From: Heliopora coerulea
Taxonomy: Eukaryota > Cnidaria > Anthozoa > Scleralcyonacea > Helioporidae
Assembly: GCA_030142905.1 (NCBI GenBank)
Contig: JASJOG010000077.1
Location: 306,001-370,000 of the forward strand
Direction of reading: 5' to 3'
Length of the DNA stretch: 64,000 nucleotides
Shown: positions 13,801-23,000 of the stretch, piece after piece
How the letters are laid out: each line of letters opens with the position of its first letter
Numbering within the stretch: position 1 is the stretch's first letter
Position numbers and translations under genes: made by a program
Notes under the pieces: model-generated
What the model was told of the DNA's origin: nothing
What the model saw: the letters and a program-made list of their open reading frames with translations, nothing else
The model's database searches: none

Positions 13801-15119
13801 GCGTCGAACCGACGCCTTAGCTCCGACATCGGGATCCCGTTGGTCCAGTGGTCGGAGAGTCTACCTGGTTGTCGGAAGGTTGCGGGTTCGATCCTCGTCT
13901 GGGGCTCAGGAATCATTTTCCCAGGTAACTGAACTTGGCGGACGTCCACGTATTATCTGCAGTAATACCGTACTCTCGAATGCACAACATTTGTGCGTAA
14001 CATTCAGGTGAAATCAACACCTGCCATGCCACCACATGCACTCCATTTCGCAAGAGGTTGGTTAATATCAGTAATGGGACTTGTAGTCCAGTGAAAAAGC
14101 CTCGAGTTCGTTTATGGGTCACAATGTTCAAGAACAACTACGAGTCACGAGATCGAGTTCGCAGTAGATCAGTCTTAAATTAGACTTATTACTTTAATCA
14201 GAAGTTGTCGGTTGTCCAGAAAAGCTAAATACAGGTTTGACGAAAAGACAAACATCATTGAGATATGTTGTTTTGCGATCAATTTTTCATGCAATGACGT
14301 TTCTCCGTGTCGTTTTTAGCCATTACAGAACCAGAAGAGCAACGTATTTTGAAAGAAAAGTAGCTTTACAAAGTTTGACTTGACGGAACAAAATTCATTC
14401 AGGGAGAGGCGTAGTCACAAGTCCAAATTTTTAGAACATGGCTCGATTCCGAGGCAACGTCACGAAAACCGTAAAAATCGACTTTGACATTTTATGAAGA
14501 GTCAAAGTTTAGGAAAATGAAACGAAATGGACAAAGGATTTCTCACAAAAATTAGTATACTCTATTGTGTTCAAAAGAAATTTTTGTGTAAGGGCATCTT
14601 TAAAGAGACACATTTTCCAATAAATATATTCCCCTGTCTAAAACAAAGCAAGTCCGAATTGCATTGACAAAAAGTGCCAGTAAAGGCAGTCATGCATTAA
14701 GACTTCAAATATACCGATTTATTAACAAACTTCTCTGTAATTCATGTAAATTTTATAATTATAGGGTAGAATTGATTTGTTTTCTCTAACTTTTTCCCCG
14801 TTTAAAATTGATCAATTTAACTGCCAGTCAGAGTATGTCATTGCTCCGTACTCGAAAATTAAGGATATGTTGTGGATAACGTTGAGGGTCTAAAGTACCG
14901 GAGAGTTTAAGGTGAAGTTCAAGTCCTAAACATCAGAATTTCTTTTCTCTATTTCAGGAAATCAGTCTGCTAGCTGACATTGGTGGTCAGTTGGGCTTAT
15001 GGATTGGCGTTTCCGCCATCACGTGCTTTGAAACTCTCGAACTTTTCATGTTAATAGCCGCTCACATTATCAGAAAGATCCACAAAGGAGATCGTGCAGA
15101 AGTTGGGGCATTTCCGTGA
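1783..15119 (+). CDS. DEG/ENaC (ASIC-like) sodium channel subunit, gene 1
   Basis: Split gene for a two-pass, probably trimeric cation channel subunit of the plasma membrane. Exons placed from splice sites and frame: 1783-2070, 2770-2887, 3492-3948, 4304-4434, 4895-5058, 5657-5770, 7413-7521, 7983-8061, 11268-11325, an unresolved micro-exon (weak candidate 11463-11488), 13003-13078 and 14958-15119. Exon 1 holds the conserved HG motif (TTAHG) and TM1. Exon 2 has the family motif FPAVTICN. Exons 7 and 8 supply the Cys-rich ectodomain, exon 9 has SQWPS, and exon 12 has GGQLGLWIGVS followed by a short tail. The protein would be about 593 aa, near the ASIC size. An in-frame Met at 1693 lies upstream. 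The Met at 1783 is preferred because gene 2 has a Met at the matching place. The ligand cannot be told; peptide gating is known in cnidarian relatives. Intron 8 carries PLE-1. Confidence 0.9.
2160..2545 (+). repeat. polypurine and tetranucleotide repeats in intron 1
   Basis: A GGAA/GAAA purine run (about 2167-2290) passes into GGTA/GGCA tetramers and then a nearly pure AGGC array (about 2430-2522). The long open frames on the opposite strand here are low-complexity artefacts of this repeat. Confidence 0.9.
3630..3722 (+). repeat. coding 21-bp minisatellite in gene 1 exon 3
   Basis: About four imperfect 21-bp units encode a run of Tyr/Ser/Asn/Pro heptads of the form YNSYSTP in the ectodomain. 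Frame and splice sites stay open on both sides, so the repeat is translated. Gene 2 has an acidic run in about the same position instead. Confidence 0.85.
4490..4545 (-). repeat. copy of a dispersed short repeat (CTCTGGCTAACGCCAGACG motif)
   Basis: The complement reads TTTACTCTGGCTAACGCCAG followed by ACGATTTTACTCGT. Related copies occur near 26365, 26478, 31238, 31641, 34924, 51150 and 57290 on either strand. It contains the partial palindrome CTGGCTAACGCCAG. Confidence 0.6.
5890..6500. repeat. inverted pair of tRNA-derived SINE-like copies
   Basis: The complement of about 6060-6135 and the plus strand of about 6345-6420 both read as tRNA-like sequence: TGGCTCAATGGTTAGAGCGT (A-box region; TAGCTC in the second copy) and later GGTTCGATC (B box). 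Flanking sequence such as GAACGTTCATGTCTCATTC is shared in opposite orientation. The two copies lie head to head in intron 6 of gene 1. They are not intact tRNA genes, because the anticodon arm does not fold cleanly. Confidence 0.65.
6975..7160 (+). repeat. degenerate TATC/TTAT microsatellite
   Basis: Imperfect tetranucleotide run in intron 6 of gene 1. It produces Tyr/Leu/Ile-rich open frames that are not real proteins. Confidence 0.85.
7805..7885 (+). repeat. tRNA-like (SINE) remnant
   Basis: ATAGCTCAGTTAACGGAGTC resembles an A box and GGATTCGATTCC a B box, about 40 bases apart. It lies in intron 7 of gene 1 and has no convincing cloverleaf. Confidence 0.5.
8321..8369 (-). ncRNA. hammerhead ribozyme core, PLE-1 left arm
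   Basis: Mirror copy of the motif at 10426-10477: CTGACGA, a 10-bp stem II and GAAA, read on the minus strand in the inverted arm. Confidence 0.65.
9166..10349 (+). pseudogene. PLE-1 reverse transcriptase (C-terminal part) plus GIY-YIG endonuclease
   Basis: The open frame begins inside the reverse transcriptase at DGAETCELVG and reaches the catalytic GLYRDDGLA box about 30 residues later. A linker follows. The endonuclease has a Cys/His cluster (CNCRHKESC), then VVYQA, YIGITEGTFKSRYNNH (YIG, catalytic Arg, His) and HEKFLI (catalytic Glu). It ends at TAA 10347-10349. The N-terminal fingers and upstream reverse-transcriptase motifs are missing, so the copy should not move by itself. The left arm (8446-9165, minus) repeats the endonuclease half. 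Confidence 0.85.
10426..10477 (+). ncRNA. hammerhead ribozyme core, PLE-1 right arm
   Basis: CTGACGA (10429-10435) fits CUGANGA. Stem II is GTGTGGCAAG (10436-10445) with CTTGCCATAC (10451-10460), ten pairs including one G-U. GAAA follows at 10461. Stem III is the self-complementary ACAAATTTGT (10464-10473), so GUA before 10475 would be the cleavage triplet. Stem I is short (GTA with TAC). Hammerheads are known from PLE terminal regions. Confidence 0.7.
10519..10870. repeat. TA/TATG microsatellites around a decayed PLE tail
   Basis: TATG/TA runs lie at about 10519-10598 and 10805-10870. Between them, the minus strand of about 10625-10790 resembles the PLE-1 3' tail (CCATACGAAACATATG, then the complement of TGCTCAATACCGAAGTAGAG) and carries a GTAAGC/GCTTAC stem, so it is a diverged relative. 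Confidence 0.7.
12585..12860 (+). repeat. ATT/ATC trinucleotide repeat
   Basis: Long degenerate (ATT/ATC)n tract in the intron before gene 1 exon 11. The Ile/Asp/Asn-rich open frames on both strands are by-products. Confidence 0.9.
13700..14020 (+). repeat. tRNA-derived SINE-like repeat
   Basis: At 13842-13910 the sequence TTGGTCCAGTGGTCGGAGAG (A-box-like) is followed by GCGGGTTCGATCCTCG (B box). GCATTTGTGCGTAGCATTCAGG near 13725 recurs in altered form near 13990, so about 270 bp is bounded by related direct repeats. It lies in the last intron of gene 1. Confidence 0.55.
14958..15119 (+). other. gene 1 exon 12: pore segment, TM2 and C-tail
   Basis: It encodes LLADIGGQLGLWIGVS, then a hydrophobic helix ending FETLELFMLIAAHII, a short basic tail and TGA at 15117. 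The GxS filter reads GVS. The broken copy at 41853-41991 derives from this exon. Confidence 0.9.
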
Positions 15120-17608
15120 CAAACAAGCATCGTATTATCTCATATTTCAGAATCACATTCCCACGATACAAGACACAACAACTTTGTAAACATTCAAAAA
15201 AGGCACCATTTTCGTTACCAGATTAAGATGGAGGAACTAAACTAGAAAGTCTAGCTTGAAGCTGGTGAATAAAGAAAGCCTTTATTACAATCCAACAGAT
15301 TCGGTTGTCTATCTTATAATGTAGGGTATATGTCATATATATATCAAAGTATCACAATACTATAGATACCTTCAGGGATAGTTGCAATGTAGATAACAAC
15401 GGTCCTTCTTCGGGACTGGCCTGATTTAGCAATCGCAGTTCTTCGTGAATTGCATCAGGTTTTGCTATGCATCCTTTTTTCTGACTTACGCTCAAAGATG
15501 TTCGTTTGAACTAAAGTAAAAAACAAATTCAGAAAAACAATGACATCTTGAAAACCCAAGATATGAGTTAAAAACAAGACGACGAATGATTGCGATGATA
15601 TTTCGACTTTATTGCAAAGTCATTGTCAAATCAAAATGAAATTACAAGCAAGCAATGCGATTTATATAGTTACATTTTTACTTTATTTCATAAAATTGTC
15701 TGCTGGCACCGGATATTCGTTTGAATTCTCAAAGAATTAAAAAGGGCGTTTGTTACGTTAATAGCCGCTGCTGGTATTTCTGAAAAAGAACGCCGCTGAG
15801 CATATACTGAAGCTGATCATAACTGACTTATATAACCAAACTAAACTCCGATCTACGAGTTTCAACCACGTGAAACGTGCTCACTTTAGCTCTCCGAAAT
15901 TCAAAATCCTGCACAAGATATCCATTTGCTGGCCAGTTATTCTAGTCTGGACATTTGTTGGGATTTTTCTACTTCAGAAATTTAAATTTCTTACTACTAT
16001 ATCTCACTTGTTCACTACTCGAAGATAGTGGGCCATGCCGTATAAATGCCACTTAGTTTAAACACCTTTCTGAAAAGGCAACTATGGCAGCCATATTTTT
16101 TCCATCCTCAGCAATAGTGATAACTAAAGGGCTTCGTTCATATCTTCGCACGCCCAGATCCAACTTGGTTTTCTGACATTGCGTCGATCGGATAAGTCAG
16201 CCAAATTATTTATCTATCGCAATTACTAATTCTCTTTAAATTCCACCTTTCCATTCTGCATCATATTGCTGCATTTCTACAGTCTACAAACTCAGAAAGC
16301 AATCGTTTCAGCGTAGGACAAATACCGAGAACGGTGGCCTGAAGGCAGATACATCCCGAGGGGCCGAAGGTTCCGATGAACGTATCTGGCTTAAAGCCGA
16401 CGTTTTAGGTATTTATCCGTCTTAAACACAATTAGAGGAGGTTTCCTTCGAGAAATATTAAGCGACACGATTCGTTTTTGTTTTGAGAAGTAAAAAACAT
16501 TTTTTCAGGATGCGTTCCTTCCTGGATTAATTGTTGTCAGGGATTATACATACAATCCCAGCTATTTCAGGTATTTTGCATACAGTGTCCACCAATTTTT
16601 CAAAAGTTCTTTTGTTTGGATAGGTTTCTTCTGAGGATAAAACCCTCGAAAGAACAAAGAAAACCAACTTAATCGTGTTTTTACTCCGGATAGAACCTGT
16701 TCTAATTGGTTTCTCAAGAATTCTTCAGAACTGATTTTTCTATTGAATTTAAATGAATGATTTTTTCTTTTCTTTTTTGTCTCTTTGTTCTTGCCTTGTT
16801 CTCTCAATCGAACTGCGTGCGTTAATATATTCAGATTAGAAATTTAATAGTTGAAGTGCATGGCCTTATTCAATAACTTTCCCAAACAGAGGTGATCAAA
16901 TCTAGAGATCTTGGGAGGGAAAATTCGTTTACTTTGATCGTTTACCGCTTCATGGGACGTTTCTGCTGACATGGATCTGTTTGGAAATACAATATTATTC
17001 TAATGCGACCTGAAAAAGGTCAGATTTAGTTCCCTTTTGCGACTCATCTGAACCTGGCTTGTCGGTGGTTTCTCCAAGCGGTTTTGCATTCTGCCTCTCT
17101 CAATTCCTTTTATCGTTAACTCAACAATCTGGAAGAGTTCATTCCGACCGTTGGTTCAGAAAGAGAGCAAGAATATTAACCGTGAGTTGCACTTAATAAT
17201 ATACAAGTAAAACAGATATTAAAACTACGATTTGGATTGACATCAACGGCTTCATCGCGACATCATAAAACATGGTGAAGTTAGTATGTCCAAGCAAATC
17301 GTCCGTTCGGTAAATATTGAAGCAAATACTGAAACAATTTTGAGCCGCCTTAATCTGTTTCGATCTAAAAAGTTGTTTGCTCGTGTAAACAAAGCGCAGA
17401 AGGCTAAAATCTCTAAATTTATAACCTATTAGACATTTGTATAAACCATACATACTTTGGACAGCTTTTTATGTCTTGAAGATGACTAACTTAGTTGAAA
17501 ATGTTTAATATCTTTTTAGACTTTTATTTTAGAGATTTCAGCCTTCTTGTATGCATGAAAATAGATTTACAATCGATTGGCTAAATTAGTTTGCTGAAAT
17601 CCTTTATA
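15120..17608. other. gene 1 3' flank, start of the duplicated block
   Basis: No gene was seen. About 15120-17045 is matched in diverged form by 41990-43500: shared words include GAATCACATTCCCAC, the AAAGTCTAGCTTGAAGCT stretch and ACAATATTATTCTAATGCGA. This is the unit 1 copy of the tandem duplication. A short foldback-type remnant (ATGATATTTCGACTTTATTG) lies at about 15595. Confidence 0.65.
15268..15273 (+). terminator. candidate polyadenylation signal of gene 1
   Basis: AATAAA lies about 150 bases after the gene 1 stop codon. The cleavage site itself cannot be seen. Confidence 0.45.
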
Positions 17609-17877
17609 CAGGGTGTATCAAAAAAACTGCAAACACTATGATTTGCATAAGTAGATACTGCAAATAGTATTTCAATGCCTGTGCAACTAATTATGCTTTT
17701 GGGATTTGAAAATACGTTTTAATTTTCCTTGTTATTAGAATAACCACACAGTACGAATTTCGACATCCCCAAGCATGAATTGTGTTTACGCACCCTTGGG
17801 ATCGATTAGTGCTAAATTATGCAACTTTCATAAATATCTGATTTCAAAAGAGTTTGCGGTTTTTTTGATACACCCTG
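17609..17877. mobile_element. short non-autonomous DNA transposon (mariner-type MITE)
   Basis: The 269-bp element starts CAGGGTGTATCAAAAAAACT and ends with its complement. The 26-bp terminal inverted repeats differ at one base. It is flanked by TA on both sides (17607-17608 and 17878-17879), the target duplication of Tc1/mariner elements. There is no coding capacity. Confidence 0.8.
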
Positions 17878-17879
17878 TA

Positions 17880-18433
17880 TAATGCAGTGAGATTTTAACC
17901 ATGGGATTTGATGAGGATCAGTAATTATGAACTAGGAACAAGATGAGCAAAAAAACTCGCATACAATACTTATCTTGTCATTTTCAATAGTGGACAAAAA
18001 AGAGAGGCCATCTTTGAAAATATAGTTAAATTCTTATAACTTTTTCTGTACGGTAGAAAATATACAAAACACTGTCTTTTGAGTCATCGGTCAAGATCTG
18101 TTTAAATTTAATCTCAAATCTTAATCATCATCAGTGACTTGAAAAAATCTTTCAACCATTTCCTGATCTTATTGGAACAAGAAACAGACAAGTTGAAAAC
18201 GGTAATATTTCGGCTCTATTTCAGAGTCATCATCAGGCAAAGATGTTTACAAAGCTCACTACGTTATATATATATATATGTAATTACAAGGATGATGTCA
18301 TCGGTTATTAACAACGAAATTAACATAGTCGGATATTAACACATGTGAGATTGACAGCTAGACAGGAGAAAAGCCACGTGTTAATATCCGACTATGTTAA
18401 TTTCGTTGTTAATAATCGATGACATCATCCTTG

Positions 18434-18485
<52 letters not shown>

Positions 18486-20066
18486 CAATGATGTTATATA
18501 TATATATATAACGTAGTGAGCTTTGTAAACATCTTGGTCTGATGATGACTCTGAAATAGAGCCGAGATATTACCGTTTTCAACTTGTCTGTTTCTTGTTC
18601 CAACTTGAATATCAAGTCACAAGATGACAATTTTCGGTCTGTGTTTTATTCTTCAAATTGTCCTCTGGTTGTCGTTTTTCCTGATTTTACTTTCAGATTC
18701 TCATTAAAATTTAAATCTACTTTGGCTTTACTTCCACTCATTCCAATTATTCCACCAAATGATCAGGCAACTTCTTTATCAGTAACCGAAGTGAAAGCAA
18801 AAATTCATGATCACCAGCGTAGATATTAGTATAGGATAATATCTGGATGGCTTTGCCTTGAATTTTACAAAGCTTCTAATCGACCTGCAATGCTTTCAAC
18901 AAGTTAGTTGGGACTGAAATAAATACTGGGACTAAAATATCAACATCCGAATTAATAAAATTAAGGTACTATACGTTTAAAACATGATAAAGCGGAAATT
19001 TTATATGTGTAATCCCAGTCTTCAATGGCCGAAACAAATTTCGTTTTAAAATTAGACGACGATTGAACAAGACTGACTTAGACGGAGAAAATTCTACCTC
19101 ATTTCAGACCAGGAATACTGGAATATGTGAGCACATCGAAATAATTGCAACCCGTACCGCTTCAATTAAAACACTATCCTAGAAATATTACGTGCAAATT
19201 ATTGATCACATCCGAGGTCGATATGTTGGTTATTAACCGTTAGCCACCAAGGCTGGGGTAACTAACTTTCTTAGTTCATGATTATGTTGGTTTTGCGTAG
19301 ATTTTTTAAAAATGCTTGTTGATTGCATTAACTTTTTTTGTTTTTTAAGACCATAGAAATTACCTGAGGTTTGTGATAGATGATGTAAATCTTTTCAAAA
19401 ATATCTGTTGACATTTCAATGTCAGAACTAAGAATGTACGACCTTCATTAATATTTTTGATCTATGATATGATATGATATGATAAGTTTATTTAGGCAGG
19501 GTAGCCCATTCAGGGACATGGTTGATATCTATGGGGGCCCTGATAACTTATCTACCTGTATTTAGCAAGGAAAGCCAAGATATTGACGGTCGGACTTTTT
19601 GCAGCGAAAACAGTGGACGCAAGACGAAACAAATTGAGCAATAATTTGGCGATTGCTAAAGAGAATGAGGTTTCAAGAGGCAAGCTGCGATAGCATGGGA
19701 GTTAGAGTAAGCACCACAAACAATACAAAGTCAGCACATACGTTTAGCGTATGATTTTTATTGAATTGTAGTTTCACTGGATTTTTTTCCCCTGATTTCT
19801 ATTTTTAGCAGAGTACTTTCCCGGTGCATAAGCATTATAAAGTGTATGATTAATAACAGCAACATTTTTTCATATTTTATCCGTCGTTTGTTATTTTTGC
19901 GGCTTTTTTTTACTATATTTAGGCATTATGACATGCAACCTCCATAACCCAAGGGGTGCAAATAAATGTTTTCCACTAATATTAAAGCGAAATTTTTCAA
20001 TCTCACATCCCAAATTCATGTGTATATTCTTGGTAACTTCAAGGCTTGTGAATGTTGAAAGTTAAG
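17880..20066. other. spacer between the 3' ends of genes 1 and 2
   Basis: It contains the foldback repeat at 18170-18605, a TATGA pentanucleotide run near 19467-19485 next to GTTTATTTAGGCAGGGTAGC, and otherwise AT-rich DNA with no gene that I recognise. Confidence 0.5.
18170..18605. repeat. foldback repeat with hammerhead-like core
   Basis: Inverted arms start at GAACAAGAAACAGACAAGTT (about 18177) and at its complement ending near 18603. Both contain AAAGATGTTTACAAAGCTCA or a close variant. The centre holds TA repeats and a second inverted pair around GTTAATATCCGACTATGTTA. The minus strand of 18208-18236 reads CTGATGA, an imperfect stem and GAAA, so the arms may be PLE-type termini. Confidence 0.65.
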
Positions 20067-23000
20067 TCAATCTTGATGTGGGTAAGCCTTTCTCTGAAAT
20101 TTTCTGACAATATGGAGGGCCATTAACATGAAAATCTCCATGGTTTCGAAGCACGTGATAACTGAGACCCCAACCCATAAACCAAGATGACCACCAATAT
20201 CAGCAAGCAGGTCGAGCCCCTAAATAAACGAAAATATTATATAAAACGTGATTAAAACATGAGTGACGTGGTTTCAAATACGTTAAAATAGATTCAGGTA
20301 AAAACTACATTACACCTTTTGCTGTTCATTACCAGAAAATATTCTATCATTAACTCCAACCTCAAACTCATTAACGCAAAAATACATTCATTTTATTCAA
20401 TTGACATTCACTAGCGTAGATACGCAACCAAGGCAATCTATAGCCCCAACAGACGACCATTAACACTTTTCTACTGTACATTAGGGATAAAAAATTTCAA
20501 TTACGCAAGAGAAATATCTTGCCTAATGGAAATTTTATTATCCCTAATACATATACCTACGACAGATTTGAAGAAAAACTCATATCCTCTCCGAATCAGT
20601 TCGTTTTCTCCTTGAAAATGCAAAATCCGGGTGGAAGCAAGTCTTTTTCCGAGGTAAAGTTTTTTGCAATGATGTCCTAGTAAATTCAGACGTGTTGGTA
20701 AAATCGAGCAGACTGATTAGTCCGCCACATCAATGTAAACAAACGCGCTGACCGGCTTATTACATCTGCCCTTGTTTACTATAATACGATTTAGACTAGT
20801 AATGCTATTATATTATTTATTACTAAGATATCGTTGAAGAACTAGGATTTCTTTTCATCATTAGTAATCAAATCTTTATCGTTAACAATGAAGATATTAA
20901 TTTTCGATGATATCTTCCCCGCACACAATGAGTATTCCATTGATATCTGTTTAGCAAATAGAATATGACATTGCCGCTCAAAGATGTGAATTTTATTTTT
21001 TTTTTTGGTATTGATAAAATCTCTTTTGAATTGCTATAATTTCGCTTCGTTCACTGACAAGAGATGTTACTAAACCACAAATTTATCTATATCCTGACGG
21101 TTACGTAATATCCTCGAGTTATCATATGGCTTTGGCGGCGAGAGATCCGAATACGACGGTCGGATATTTCCCGCATTCGCCTGCTCAGAGGGGAAATTTA
21201 AAAACCCGATTAATTTAGGGTAAAAAGCAAAGTTTTTAGCCAAAATGTGAGCGAAAGCTGTAGAAATGCATAGGCAGCCACAAGATAAAAATAATGCTTA
21301 ATAATTACTCTTCTTTCATTGTTTTCAGAATAAAAACAAAACACATCGTGAAACGTAACAAAGGAAGCCACAAAGTAACTTACTTGTCAACCTCGCTTTG
21401 TTACTTGTTTGGTCTGTCCTGGCGCATTAGCTCTCCGTTTTTAGGAAAGACATTCGTCATCAAAACGTCAGTTCGATATTTTATTTAAAGAAATCTCACG
21501 TTGATTAAAAAGTATTTATAAATATTTTGAACCAACATTTGGTCGATGCGCACGGCGTTCTCGGACTGTGGAACAATAAACAACTTTTTTGCTCTCCTGG
21601 TTTGGCTGGGGCATTGAAAACATAGTCGAATGATCTCTGTTCACCTACCTCTGCGTCACTGTGTTGGTATTCTGTATTTCTCGAATGGCATTGGTCATTA
21701 TAGGTACAAAAGAATACATCTTTTACTGTTCATTACCAGAAAATGTACTATCATCAACGCCAACTTCAAACTCATTAACGCAAAAATACATTCATTTCAT
21801 TCAATCGACATTCACTAGGGTAGATACGCTACCATTTGCATCGAAGGGCATTCCATAGCACCAACAGACGACCATTAACACCATTTTACTATACAGCAAG
21901 GATAATAAAATTTCAGTTAGGCAAGATATTTCTCTTGCGTTATTGGAATTTTATTATCCCTACTGTATACTAGAATGGTGTTAATGGTCGTCTGTTTGCG
22001 CTATTGAATGTCCATTGATGCTAATGGTTGCGTATCTACGCTAATGAATGTCGATTGAATAAAATTAATGTATTTTTGTGTTAATGACTTTGAGGTTGGT
22101 GTTAATGATAGTATATTTTCTGGTAATCAACAGCAAAAGGTGTGTTTGCTTACAAGGCTTATTAGTATCCTGTATTGGATACAGAATACTATTATAACTC
22201 AGTATTCCATGTTGTATCCAGGTTTACAAGGTTGACTTCATGACCAGTTCTGTATCTGGATTGGACAGAGCTTTCAACTTACGGATGAAAGTATATTGAG
22301 TCATTGAAATCCACTGCCAGCCGACAATTTGAAAAAAATTTGAGTAGTTGATGTACACTACTTCAAACCAGAGAAATGCATGACACTTACATCGTAAGTT
22401 ATAATTTCTTCAAAACGCTTGTAGTTTAGATCAGTGTAAAAGATGTTAAGACGAATGGCATCATTACTAAAATGATAGTAGAAGACATCAGCATCAGTGT
22501 TGTCGATAGGTATCCTATATTAGTAGGATTTTGATGTGTCCACTCCAATAATTCAAGCAAATCAGGGTAAATGTATAGAAAATTAAACAAAACTTACGAA
22601 GAAAAGTTTTTGTTTAATTTCTTTGTCTGTTCCTAAGAATAAAAAACAGAGGCAACTTGATTAGCGATACTTTTAACACGGAGTATTTCAACTATGGTAG
22701 TGTTACCGATGAAGGGAATCAAATCTGATAATTGTGAAATGTATACTATGTATACATTATATTTATGCATATATATATATATAATATATAATACATATTA
22801 CATTACCTCAAAAGCTGTTGATGGCCACTTTGCTGTACTAATAACCTTTTCAATGTTGTTATCTCTACAAAGGATGAGATACATTTTTGTAGATAAATTG
22901 AGTTATTTTTATTCTGATATATTCAACATGTGCAGACATATTCATTGGGCTCATTTACAACGAACGCTTAGTTTTGTGCCTTATGTCATTTGAAATGAAA

